A stretch of 64,000 nt of DNA from Clarireedia homoeocarpa (Eukaryota; Ascomycota; Leotiomycetes; Helotiales; Rutstroemiaceae): the NCBI GenBank assembly GCA_001465935.1, contig LNKV01000007.1, positions 1,302,001-1,366,000 of the forward strand, given 5' to 3'. Below are positions 10,880 to 22,219 of this stretch, piece after piece. A model generated the notes under the pieces. The model saw only the letters and a list, made by a program, of their open reading frames with translations. It searched no databases and was not told the DNA's origin. Numbering within the stretch: the first letter of the stretch is position 1; every line of letters starts with the position of its first letter. Both the position numbers and the translations under genes were made by a program.

Positions 10880-11141
10880 AAAGTGCGCACGAGGCCGGAG
10901 TTTGGGGGATATACCTTTTTATTCGTTTGCATAGAAAGAAGACCATTTCTATTATACCATTTTTCAGAACAATTTTTGGGCGACTACTATTGTGCATTCC
11001 AGAATGGCAGGGCAATGTAGCCATGTTTGGAGATTTCACGGGCGGGAGGGGATTGTTCTGTCTGGAATTGTGTAGAGCCCGGCACAACATATCTACCAAT
11101 GGTTTTGGTACGCTAGGATTGAGATGGGGGGGGGGGGGGAG

Positions 11142-11173
<32 letters not shown>

Positions 11174-11617
11174 GTACACAACTTCGATTTCCACGGAGTG
11201 AACAAGAAGCATCCTACACATAAGCTACCTGAGTCCAGCTTGCCTTGTAGTAAGCCCTTCTTTCCTGCTGATGTTCTCCGCTGCGGTTTTAATCGATTGT
11301 GGGCTTTGTGGTTCAGTTCAGATAAGTGTCTGGTGGATGATGGAATTTATCAAATGGATCGAAGATGGCAACAGTGCGAAGGGCCAGCTGTATGTCACAG
11401 TTGCCTGAGCTTAGGAAAGTTAGATTACATACATTGGAATTCCATTCGCGGTCTAATTTTTGAGGGGTAGAAGACAGTTTTCCCGAATTGCACTGCATTC
11501 AAGACCGTATTAGAGAAAAAGTTGTCCCTGAGAAGTATGTCGCCATTTTTCTGTTCTCTCGTCTGAGGTTAGATATCCTCTAGTTAGAATTGGCAATTAG
11601 TGTGTCCCTTGGTGTGA
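10880..11617. other. Convergent 3' spacer with homopolymer and GTGC repeat
   Basis: It separates the 3' ends of the 2EXR gene and the minus-strand esterase. Apart from the G14 and GTGC tracts, no gene or element is recognised. Confidence 0.6.
11126..11172. repeat. G14 tract followed by (GTGC)8
   Basis: Fourteen consecutive G (11126-11139), one A, then eight GTGC units (11141-11172). Confidence 0.95.
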
Positions 11618-13520
11618 TTAATACAACAGCTGTTCAATAACCTCGGGGCTATTCAAAAATCCACACCTCTCGACCAGTCTCTGCTTGACCAACGCTTTAT
11701 TCGTTCCATTAGCCGTCACCTGGCTCATCCCATTATCCCCTCCGCCAATAATATAAACTTCACCATCACCTTTTCCGTACGGGAATGCGCTCGTCCATCC
11801 AGGCAATGTTCCGTTCCCCTTACTCGGCTTTCCACTCTTACCAAAACTGATCCACGACCTGGGTAGGCTCTTCGCTAGCGCATAGTCGCTTTCGGTGGGT
11901 GCGAATGTATAGCCTGGAAGGTTGAGATCTGTGACGTTAAAAAGCTCCAGATCGCTAAATAGGTACCCAAGCTCCGATGTGTGGATTACACCAAGACCGG
12001 GAGCACCGGCGGCGTTGAGGTAAGAAGTGAGGATTGTTTGATTACCAGAGTAAAGGTAAGTGGGCGGAGAACTGGTGTTGTACTTCTTGGCCATAGAGGA
12101 GACGAAGAGGAAGGATGGGCAAGTGAGGAGGATGTCTCGCAAGATCTGGGCGCTGCGGTAGAACTCGGAGGATAAATTGGCCGATGGATTAGCTGAGAAT
12201 GAAGAAGATGGATATAGTGCAAGAAGATCGGTCAGAGTCGTTGAAGTCAGGTTAGGGTAGTACAGGGAGATGAAGCCCCTGGTGTCGTTGGCGGTCTTAA
12301 TTGCACTTGATGTGAAGAGTGTGGCGTCATCCTCTTGCCATCCGGCCATGACAGGAATTTTCGGGAACTTTCCATCCGCAAGGAGTTTACTCGCTTTCTC
12401 CGGGAGAAAGTCCTGGTCAACAGTTGGAAGGAAGACGTCGCCATCATTGGAAGATGACGTAGCGTCGAGGTTCTGGAAAGTAAGATCGAGCAAAGTCTCC
12501 ATGGGAAGAGATCGAAGACATTCAATAACTGCTGGAGACTGTGAATCTGTAGTATTACAACCGGCAAGGGTGGCAACCGCCGTTGTGGCATTGAAACTTA
12601 TGTTTGAAGCCATAGTTGGTTCGAGGGCTGTACTTTGCATGATCGCAGCGGAAAATGGTATTGGCTTGGAATTGCCGTATGCAAGCACTTGCATTCCCAC
12701 ACTCAGTCCTACGCAACGTCAGATCGGAAGTACAAGGTATGAAGAAGCTTTTACCTCCGGATGATTGTCCATAAATTGTGACTCTTCCGGGATCTCCTCC
12801 AAATAGTTCAATGTTTTCTTGAATCCATTCCAAAGCCAGTCGCTGATCTCTCAGACCAACATTGAGAGATTTGTCTCCCCTGAGGGCTTCAGACGTAGCG
12901 AAACCAAAAACTGATTCCAGATTAGCCAGATATGAAGCCGAATTAAACTGGACTTACTGTTCAGGCGATAGTTCATTCCCACATAAATCACAGGCTCGCC
13001 AGTCTCAATTGATTGCCGGATGAGCCCATCTGGTGCCGCTGTTCTCTCGTTTGCCGTACCCTTATTCAATCCGCCTACCCTGGTCAGGACCCCACAGCAG
13101 CTGGAGAATAGAAAATGACTCACCGCCAAAGATGTAAGCCATCACCGGCAACTTTGAGCCGGGTTTGGCGAAAGAGGGTCTACCCAGGTTCAGATTTAGA
13201 CAATCTTCGGAAATGTAGGTGACATTAGTCATGTACAAGAACCCCAAACCTGCTGGTTGAGGGCAGGAAGGCCCGGGAGCGGTAGCATTCAAATGAGATC
13301 CTGATTTTGGTTTGAATGGCTGAGGAGGTGCAAATCGCCCTTCACCACTGGTATCTAAACCATAACGAATGCCGTAGAATGTTTCAACACCGGGGCTCGT
13401 TGTAACTCCTTGATATGAAATCTTGTTCTCTGGGTCCACGACGTATGGTTTTGCTGCGGTACAATCTGGGAGGGCAATTGCGGCGAACAGGCCGGCCACT
13501 ACTGAATTGACTATGCGCAT
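11618..13520 (-). CDS. Secreted type-B carboxylesterase/lipase
   Basis: Four exons (13520-13124, 13074-12958, 12910-12755, 12708-11618) join in frame to 586 aa, the usual family length. The start is the first ATG in the open frame and gives a signal peptide (VVAGLFAAIALPDCTAA). Family landmarks appear in order: EDCLNLN (near 107), the oxyanion-hole region FGGG (131-134), NYRLNIFGF (168-175), GQSSGG with nucleophile Ser221, an acidic site near Glu349 (WQEDDATLF), and His466 in GVIHTSELGYLF. These enzymes hydrolyse carboxylic esters outside the cell. Here the nucleophile motif is GQSSG rather than the common GESAG. Many Asn-X-Ser/Thr sites suit a glycoprotein. A TATA box lies about 60 bp upstream. 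Confidence 0.92.
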
Positions 13521-13577
13521 ACTGATGAGAATGAACGTTGAAGACTTCACAAGGAGGTTCAGTAGAGCATCTACCAC

Positions 13578-13586
13578 TTATATATA
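13578..13586 (-). promoter_or_regulatory. TATA box of the carboxylesterase gene
   Basis: On the minus strand the sequence reads TATATATAA, 58-66 bp before the start ATG at 13520. This is a suitable place for a core promoter with a short leader. Confidence 0.55.
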
Positions 13587-14710
13587 GTGAGTCATGTCGA
13601 CGTAATCGGCGTATCCCACTTTAATACGCGAGATGGCAATGGTAGCCCTGGCAAAATCCCCATGCGCCCCTGGCTGAATGAATGTCTTGCGCTCTCCTCT
13701 CTCTGCTGTCGGCTCTCTGCTACCAAGGCAATTTCAACTTGCAAGTAATCCCGCTTAATTAGGAAAGAGACAGGACCACACCAAAGGGATTCCATTTCCG
13801 GGTGGTGCCCGCGAACTTCCCCGCTCCTTCCAGCCACTAGGCTAACAAGCAATATCAAGCTTTGTATACCATTTCAACAAAGCTTTGCTATTGCTAAAAC
13901 TTATAAATGGTAGGATGAACGCTACCGTCCCGAATTTCAGCCCTTGTCATTGCTTTGGTGGGAAGTTCAAACTCCTCGCTGTACAGAAGCTAGCTCTAGG
14001 CACGAGATACATACTGAAAGGCCACAGAATACCATATACGGGAATAAATGGTACTTAGAATGGTGCTGGAGGATTCTTCTGAAGAAAGTGGGAATAATTG
14101 ACTATTCGGATAGGGGGAAAGATGAAGGATAACCTTCGTTGGGTCGTTCGTTGCATTTGAAGGAAGAAACGTTGGGTTGAGGCAAAAAAGATTGACGACC
14201 TCAGGACATTGTACCTGGCATAAATGGGAAGCCACCGCGGGACAATCTAGCTCACACAACCCTTACTCTGCGCCACCAAGCGTAAGATTACAACGTTATC
14301 CGGGGCAAAGCAGAGCACCGATCCGGCGCACTACAATTTCTCAAGCCATCAGAACAGCCCGTAAACCGTTTAGTAATAAGCAGGCGGTATACGGCTTGAT
14401 AGTCATGCCGATTGGAGCAGCTACTTCGCGGCCTGTAAGCCACTAGGCGGAATTCCACTGCTCGGTAATGCGGCGACCGTCCGCCGAAGATATTCTCGCC
14501 GATGTATTGGTCAAAACTCCGCAGTCATATACTCATTAATCAGCAGTTGGCGTCTAGCAGTGCGCTATTCTGAGAATGACAATGCAATTCCAGTCAATAT
14601 AAATATGATCCAAAGGTAAGGCATTTTCTAACTCCTCTGCACTTTAATCAATTTGTTTCTTCTCACCTTAAACCACCTACTTTTGACTCAAACTTCAATT
14701 TCTAGCAGCC
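13587..14710. other. Divergent promoter region, esterase and NmrA-like genes
   Basis: No protein domain is visible in the short ORFs. The region should carry the promoters of both flanking genes. A TATA-like element sits near 14598. Confidence 0.6.
14598..14605 (+). promoter_or_regulatory. TATA box of the NmrA-like gene
   Basis: TATAAATA lies 106 bp upstream of the ATG at 14711 and is followed by a pyrimidine-rich leader (14638-14700). Confidence 0.5.
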
Positions 14711-15845
14711 ATGACGAAAACGATTGCAGTGTTAGGTGCTACCGGAAACCAGGTATCTCTTCTATCCTTTCTTATCAATAGTGAAAAAGACTGATCATTG
14801 TCTTAGGGAGGATCCGTAGCAGAGAAATTCATTTCGCTTGGTTGGCATGTCCGTGGAATAACTCGCAACAAAACCTCTGAAGCAGCCAGCAAACTCGCAT
14901 CCAAGGGCATTGAGGTTGTTTCGGCAGACATTGATGATTCCGCCTCCCTGGTTTCGGCCTTCTCTGGTGCGGAGGTGATCTTTGCTGTCACTGACTTCTG
15001 GGCTCCTTTCTTCGCCTCATATGGGGAACTTTCCCAAACTAGCGACCGTGCAACAGGTGAACATGCCCTAAGCATTGAACTGAAGCGTGGGAAAGCGATC
15101 GTTGATGCGGCAGCGGAAACCCTAGCCAAACAGGGGAAGTTGGAGAGGTTCATTTGGAGTACTCTGCCATCCATAACGGAAGTGAGTAAGGGAAAATACA
15201 CTTACGCTTACCACTTCGATGGCAAAGCGCAAATAACAAAGTATTTGCAAGAGAAGAAGGAATTATGGGAGAGGAGTAGCCTCTTATATATGGGGTTATA
15301 CACAACCAATGTCAAGGCTTATAGAGACCTTATGGGTTTCGCCAAGCAGGTTCGTCCATGTCGACCATTGAGTAGTTGTCATATACTGACTGGGAAAGGA
15401 AAATGAACCAAACAAATACGTTTACCGCAATGTCGGCTCGAAATCCGTCTTGCACCCATTCGTAGCTCCAACCGATACTGGAACTTTCGTGGACTTGCTC
15501 GTTCGGGCCCCACCGAAGCAACACCTGTTGGGAGTCAGTGAAATGGCAAGCATAGAGATCTTGAGCAAGACCTGGAGTGAGGTCACAGGAAAACAAAGCG
15601 AGGTGGAAGAATTGACGATTGAATGGCTAGATAAGGCTGCTCCAGGGGGTCTTGGAAGAGAAATTGCGGAAAGTATTGCTGCAAGTGCAGAATTTGGCTG
15701 GCCAGGGACCGTCCCACCGACTAAAGTAAGTCATTCTGGAAGCAGTCATGACTTGGAATAAGACTAATGAGTTCAGCTCGATCCCAATATCAAGACCACG
15801 TCACTGAAAGAATACTTTGAGAGTGAAGACTGGACGGAGTACTAG
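14711..15845 (+). CDS. NmrA-like NAD(P)-binding protein
   Basis: Four exons (14711-14752, 14807-15349, 15399-15725, 15777-15845) join in frame to 326 aa. The 42-nt first exon encodes MTKTIAVLGATGNQ, and the join completes the dinucleotide-binding motif GATGNQGG (9-16) of an atypical Rossmann fold. Later motifs are typical of NmrA-like/HSCARG proteins: VRGITR near 33, IFAVTDFWAPF near 75-85, and FIWSTLPSI in the middle. These proteins bind NAD(P) and act as redox-sensing regulators or, in secondary metabolism, as reductases. No active-site YxxxK pair typical of true dehydrogenases is evident, which favours the sensor type. The partner is unknown. Confidence 0.88.
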
Positions 15846-17752
15846 TGGGAAGAAATATCAGTAGAAGAGACGATTAATTGATTTGGTGCTCGGGGTATAT
15901 TAACGGTGCGTTTTTACTGATCATACTATCAGAAGTTGTATATTCAGTAGTCTAACGCGTGATTCCTTCTAACGGGCGCTATGTCTCTGTACCAACGTAT
16001 AATCCTCTTGGATATCTGTATTGTCAGTCGTGTGTAGTTGCGCCAGAGATAGGATAGGGATGGCAATTTTCGTTCCTGTAGCAAGTATTAATGAAAACCA
16101 TTTTTATATAAAGAGTTGCTGCATCGCAAAAGCTTTATATGCGTATCTGCACCATATGCATAATGCTTTGAGCTTAATCATTAGAAAAGCGGAGTGACAT
16201 TGGAGTCTTTGCAATTGAAACGCGCGGGGTGACATTATGACACACAACAACTACTAAACCTCTCAAGTCTTGTTTGCCTCTGTGCACCTTTCCTGAAAAG
16301 GACAGGTAGCGACGACATGTCATTGCCACGATTTTCTCCATCTCCATCTCCATTTCCATCTTCATCGATAAAACATTTTTGCCGGATGATACGAGCCAAA
16401 CTACCATGTGCATGCTGTAGCAGACTCAACGGCGCTTGTCGACCCCATGCGTGAGCCACTTTTTAGCGTACGAAAACCCGAGGTCGGAGCCGGCAGGTGC
16501 ACAACGGCGAAATATAGCATGAGAAAAGTGTCTCGTCGTCGCAGAGAGATTGTAACCATACCCACGGGTTTCCTCTTTGGGCTCCCATGTTGAGACATTC
16601 TGAAGTATTTACAGAATATGGGGTTTGTCTCGTCGCAAGGCTGAAGATGAAAAGTTTCATCTTGGCCTAACTCCTTCACATATAAACGCATTGATGAGGC
16701 AGATGCCATCGGCTTCGACCCCGTGCCTTCGTACAACACCTCTTTTCGTACAATACCTTGTGATATAGTTACCCGGCATGTTCTAGGTAGGTTTTTCGCG
16801 TGTGGTGGTGCTATCCAATGGTCGTACTCAAGTCACCATCCCAATCAAGCCAGTGCGATTGCGTAGGTACTCCATTTTCTGTCCGCCACCATCCCAACCT
16901 TCAATTCTGATAGTCATTCCAAGACGTCACTACCTTCCTCGAGCGTTGATAGGATCACTCGAATAGGCTTTGGAGATATCAGTTGAAACCATCCCAATCC
17001 CAATTGGTGGTCACACAACTCCTGTCGGATCTCCTACGAATGCTGCTGTTGGGTTTAGTTATCCAGCCATAAACCCAGCTGTTGACATCAAGATATTATC
17101 CAATATCCCCTCTTCCACAACCGGAACTCTTTCCCTATGCAAAAGATAACCACAGCTCCCGCTCCCAACACGCCCGAACCAAAAGCCTGTTTCCGCATTT
17201 TCAGGGGTCTTTCTTATCTTCGCCCGCTCACTGCGCCTGCTCACTGCGCCCACTCTCACCCTATAAGGTTATGCACTAACAAGCATCCCCGCATCGCTTA
17301 TCCTGACTAACCAAAATTCTCTCTTTATCGTTTATGAAAGTTGAGTGCAGGAACTAAAGGCTAGATCCTTTTTCATCTCTTCTTGCACAATAATGAAAAT
17401 CAAATGCATTAAAAATAGGGATGACTTAATGAACCAGGACGGTGGTAACAACCCTTTTCGTTGAAGTTGCTTATCTGGAACTCTGGTGTGGCTGACGAAG
17501 GGTGAGTACATGTCTCGAAGGGACACAGTAGATCGATCGTAAGTTACCCATCCCTCCCCCTTTATAAAAGCAAATTCATACCCCAAAGTCTGGATACTCA
17601 TATCGAACTAGACGGTTGTACGTTGTGTTACCTATACACGTGGAGATTGTTTTCAACCCCTAACTAGAATTTCTCCAAGATCTTCTGTGGAGCCTTCTCG
17701 GAAAATCCACTAAAATATATTAAGAGAACGTCTCCATCCACCATCAGCAGCC
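15846..17752. other. Spacer, 1.9 kb
   Basis: Contains the 3' end of the NmrA-like gene and the promoter of the permease gene. A short run of CCATCT-like hexamers lies near 16336-16363. ORFs here are short and without recognisable domains. Confidence 0.55.
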
Positions 17753-19634
17753 ATGATGCTCGAAGAAAAGGCCGGCGGGTCTGAAAAAGGGGCTCAGGGT
17801 AGCTTCAATCCTTCCATCCCACGATCTGATCAGGTAGCTAAGGCGGCGGATATCCTGGGCGTAGAGGAAGGACAAACCTTCTCAGCCGATGATGAGTTGC
17901 TAGCAAGTTTAGGTTACCGAGCCGAATTGAAGCGAGAGTTCTCATATTTCACGGTTTTCGGTCAAAGTTTCGGCGCTATGGGTATTGCGCCGGCCATCGC
18001 TGAAAGCATGGTCTTCAGTTTGGGGAGTGCGGGAAGCGTGGGAATGGTATGGACATACTTGGTAGGATGCTTGATGTTGATTCCTGTCGCCATGAGTTTA
18101 GGAGAACTGGGAAGCAGCATGCCGACTTCTGGAGGATTGTATTATGTGAGTTCCTGTTGATGCTCCGTTGTAAACAGCTTCAACTAATTCTTAGTAGTGG
18201 GTAGCACGTTTGACACCTCCAAGGCAACGAGCCTTTATGTGCTGGCTGGCGTAAGTTCTAGCTAATCAATGGTTGATTTTCATATCTAACGATACCTCTA
18301 GCGGATACATGAACGTTCTAGGATACATATCTATTTATGCATCCACCATTTACGCTGCAACACTTATTCTTGGCGCAATATGTAGCATCGGTACGGAGGG
18401 AGCTTTTGAAGCCACCAAATACCAGAACTATGGTATCTTCGCAGCCACGACTTTCTTAACTTTTGGAATGACTTGTGTCCCGTCGCAAACTCTCTCTCGC
18501 CTCAACTTCGCTTACATTTTTCTTCAATTCTTCATGCTACTTGCTCTTATCATCGCTCTTGCGGCTGGCACACCGTCAGAACTCAAGAATTCAGCAAGTT
18601 TTGTCTTTGCAGATTTCCAAAACACTGGTTTCTGGTCAAATAATGGATGGGCTTTCATGCTTTCATTCCTCACTCCTGTCTGGGTCGTTTCAGGTTTCGA
18701 GAGTTCCGCAACAATCGCTGAGGAAGCAAGCAATGCTGCTAAAGCAGTACCATTCGCAATGGTATCTTCGCTTGTGACAGCCACCGTTACTGGATGGGCT
18801 GTCATCATTACGATTGCCTTCTGCATGGGTCCCAACGTCATCGACATTGTTAATTCTCCTCTGGGACAGCCGTTGGCGCAAATTGTGTTTAACAGCTTGG
18901 GAAAGAATGGAAGTGTTGCGCTGTTGGTGTTCTTATGGATTGCTTCGATTGCAAATTGCTCAATTCTAATGGTTGCCGCGTCGAGAGAGACATTTGCTTT
19001 TGCCAGAGGTTTGTTTCCATCTTCCGTATTATTGCGTGAATTTCATGACATTAGGCTAACATATATATCAGATCACGGTCTCCCAGGCTCATCCTATCTC
19101 CGTGTCCTATCTTCCAACCAGACTCCGGCTCGGGCAGTCGGATTCGTCGCCGTCTGTACATTAGCTGAAGGTCTTCTCATGCTTGTTAACACAATCGCGA
19201 TCAACTCTATCTTCAACTTAGCCATCATGGGCCTCTACTTCGCCTACTGTATGCCTCTCATCTCTCGTCTTTGTTTCGATTACTTCACGCCCGGAGTATG
19301 GTACATGGGTGACACACTATCCTACATCTCCGCCGTGTACTCTGTTGCGTGGATGACCTTCATCTTCATTATATTGCTGTTCCCGAGCTACCCCAACCCA
19401 ACCCCGGATGAGATGAATTACGCGGTCGTGGTGCTGGGATTTGTATTGATCTTCTGTGTCGTCTATTATTGGATGCCGGGCTTCGGTGGAAAGACATTCT
19501 TTAAGGGGCCAGTGAGAACAATTGACGAGATTTTAGACGAAAGAGATGATGTGAGGGAAGGTGTAATGAATAGAATCCAAGATGAGAGACAGGTGGGACC
19601 ACAAGGAAGTACGGATAAAGTAGGATTGGAGTAA
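17753..19634 (+). CDS. APC-family amino acid/GABA/choline-type permease
   Basis: Four exons (17753-18145, 18198-18250, 18302-19008, 19072-19634) join in frame to 571 aa. The protein shows about 12 hydrophobic spans and APC landmarks: FSYFTVFGQSFGAMGIAPAI at the first span, GELGSSMPTSGGLYYW at the second, and SRETFAFARDHGLPGS before the last third. This matches the UGA4/HNM1-like fungal amine-amino-acid-choline permeases of the plasma membrane. The exact substrate cannot be read from sequence. The second exon is only 53 nt; without it the GGLYYW and WLAGYMN motifs are broken. The first of two adjacent ATG codons was chosen. The cytosolic C-tail is charged (RTIDEILDERDDV). Confidence 0.9.
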
Positions 19635-20879
19635 TTAGGTTCTTTTCGAGTGAGTGTAATGTATTTATAATCTTCCATTTGCAATATGGTTCTGTTGATG
19701 ATTATCATCTGTACGATTCTCCGCATCGTCTTGACCTTCGCCTTGAGTGTCACTCCATGTTTCGAGGGCTTTATAAACTTCATAGGGAGTTACTATAACT
19801 AAGCAGGATTTTCCTATGTTACTCAGATGGAGCATGAACACTCCGCAGGTTTGGATCGTGGAATGGAAGGCCGCAGACCAGGGAATAATTTGTAACCTAT
19901 TCCACAGAAATATGGTTCGTCCGCAGCTTCTGCAAACTCTCGATGGCTTTCTAAGTTCAGATTAGACACAATGGTGGGAGGGTCCTGCGCAGAATACTGC
20001 GCTGGAGTATATCTAACGAGCCGGTCTCTAAATACAGTATTTTGTGACAACATGATATGAATCATTACTCTTTGCCACTGTGCGTCAGCTATACTATTCT
20101 AAATATTGCAGTTTGGTGGTGCACATAACATCTTGTCGGCGGCATTCGACACTCGAATTTGGAAATTTACCTGCTACCCAGAAGTCTACCACGTTCGGGG
20201 CAGGGTGGAATGGTGTACAGCAAGGACTCTAATGCACCGATTTCAAATGGTTCTTGGTTGAGGATGATGATTTGAAATCCATTGTAGCACAAATTCCAAC
20301 AACCATGAAGATATCCTCACGCATACCCTCTCACAAAATCTTCCTTATGACGTTCCTTGCTGGGCCCTGTGCAACAAAATGGCGATATAACTTACATATC
20401 ATTAGCGCCGCCACTCGCTCTGTATAGCTAGCTCTATTGTTTGTAACGTCGGACTTTCCATGAAAATTATTCTATGCTTTAGTCTTGTAGGAATGGGACA
20501 TGTCCCGATATGATTACTATTCATATCACGCTTACAAATTGAGAAGGCTGACTTACATTATGCGCCAGTAAGGTCGCCTGAGCCATCTCTTCCCTAATGA
20601 AGGTAAAATGTCTCCATTTCAAGGCTTATTAACACAGTAGATGCATGGTAAAGCCGATGATTAGCAATGAATGGAGAAAGACATCATTTCAAAGGAAAAG
20701 ACCTTACGGACTTAATGCACAAGGGATATCAAAGATATGAGCATTTTTCGCGAAGCAGGACCGCATTGCCGATATGATCGCATTATAAAAGAGAGGTGCT
20801 GTCCATGAGAAGTTGAGACAGCATCTCTATTAAGAACCTGGACAGCAGACAACGCTTAACCATCATATCAACAACGATC
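19635..20879. other. Spacer, 1.2 kb
   Basis: It includes the 3' end of the permease gene and the promoter of the next gene. Nothing else is recognised. Confidence 0.55.
20784..20791 (+). promoter_or_regulatory. TATA box of the metallo-beta-lactamase-fold gene
   Basis: TATAAAAG lies about 90 bp before the ATG at 20880, predicting a leader of roughly 65 nt. Confidence 0.6.
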
Positions 20880-21842
20880 ATGTTCTTTAAACTTCTCACG
20901 ACGTTTCTCCTAGCTCCACTAAGCTTAGCTGAAACCCTTCAGCACTATCCTTCTACTTTGCATTGGGATGTCTACAACGCACCACAGGCCCCAATATATG
21001 ATCCCCCTGACAATTACACATTTTCTCCGACAGCATACACTCTCATTCACGGCGATCACTCCGCTGTCCTCGTCGATGCGCCAGTAAACATTGAAACTGC
21101 AAACGGTCTGGCAGATTGGATCGAGTCCACCATCCCCGACAAGAAACTTACTCACATCTATGTAACTCACGGCCATGGTGACCACTTCTTTGGCATACCA
21201 GTCCTCCAACAGCGGTTCCCAGGAGTAGTAGCCATTGCTACACGTCGCACTATTGCGCATGTAGCTCAACAGCTAACTACAGAGGAGTTTGTCGATTTCT
21301 GGGGTGCGGTGTTCCCAAACCAGATTCCGGCGCAAAATGAAACTATCCAGCCTTTACCTCCGAGTGGAAAGTTTTCTCTCGAAGGACATCTGTTGCAAGC
21401 TGTGGAGGTGGGCCAAAGCGATACTTACAACACAACCGTCCTCCACGTACCTGACCTCGATCTTGTCGTGACCGGCGATGCGGTCTATGGAGAGTGCTAT
21501 CTATATCTTGTCGAGACGAACACGACTGAACTACGAGCGCAATGGATCGCAGCCATTGACAAGATAGAAGGGTTAAATCCGAAGGTTGTAATCCCAAGTC
21601 ACAAGCAACCTTCGGATGGGTATGGAACTGAGCATTTTGAGAAGACTAGACAGTACATTAGAGATTGGGCGAAGGTGATAGAGGTCGCGACGAGCAGGGA
21701 GGATTTTCTTCAGAGGATCGCGGCCCTCTATCCACAACGTGTGGGAGACTGGATCTTGGAGATCAGTGTTGAGGAGGTGTTCCCTTCGGGAAATGATAGC
21801 TTGGTCAAGGCGAGAGATCTTTTCCCAGCACCTCATATGTAG
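20880..21842 (+). CDS. Secreted metallo-beta-lactamase-fold hydrolase
   Basis: A single exon encodes 320 aa. Residues 1-17 form a signal peptide (FFKLLTTFLLAPLSLA). The zinc motif HGHGDH (His97, His99, Asp101, His102) is intact. Asp200 in VVTGDAVYG and His241 in VIPSHKQP fit the later metal ligands. At the place where the fold usually carries another His (GHTD-like), this protein reads VGQSDT, so Gln179 may replace a zinc ligand. The family hydrolyses varied esters, lactones or lactams. The substrate is unknown, and secretion suggests use on an external compound. Neighbouring genes give no pathway context. Confidence 0.85.
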   Translation: MFFKLLTTFLLAPLSLAETLQHYPSTLHWDVYNAPQAPIYDPPDNYTFSPTAYTLIHGDHSAVLVDAPVNIETANGLADWIESTIPDKKLTHIYVTHGHGDHFFGIPVLQQRFPGVVAIATRRTIAHVAQQLTTEEFVDFWGAVFPNQIPAQNETIQPLPPSGKFSLEGHLLQAVEVGQSDTYNTTVLHVPDLDLVVTGDAVYGECYLYLVETNTTELRAQWIAAIDKIEGLNPKVVIPSHKQPSDGYGTEHFEKTRQYIRDWAKVIEVATSREDFLQRIAALYPQRVGDWILEISVEEVFPSGNDSLVKARDLFPAPHM

Positions 21843-22219
21843 TCAGTACTAGGTAGAACGAGATTGAAGAACCATAGAAGTAGCAGGTGGCAGCCAACGA
21901 TTAAACACCTGCCGTTATTTGCAATATTAGAGATATAATTACGAGTCTGAGGCCCCGCAAAAAGTAGTGTGTTTTGGATATAATTTCAAAAGGTTGAGGT
22001 TGATGTTCTTCAAGTGAGAGTTCTGGTGTGAGGCGGTGCAGATCAACAGCCACATCACCCACTGCAGCCTACAAGTGCTGACGTCAAAACTTTAACTCTA
22101 GACGCGACGTCGACAATCAAATACGCGTTTCTCACTTGGACATTCATTTATCTTTCGGGTTATGTATCTGTCAGTCATGATAGCTTGAGTATGATTTTGA
22201 GCATCTGAAAGATTTCAAC
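21843..22219. other. Short spacer before the CtIP homologue
   Basis: Promoter region with a TGACGTCA-like sequence near 22080. No gene is seen. Confidence 0.5.

Noticed and set aside
12708..13124. Apparent fragmentation of the esterase gene at 11.6-13.5 kb
   Set aside because: Three canonical introns restore all catalytic motifs in frame, so this copy is intact, unlike the relic at 37 kb.
15350..15398. Possible frameshift in the NmrA-like gene
   Set aside because: A normal 49-nt intron with CTGAC branch site and AAG acceptor explains the break.
22080..22140. TGACGTCA-like sequence before the ctp1 homologue as a bZIP/CREB site
   Set aside because: A single partial match in a promoter is too weak to call.
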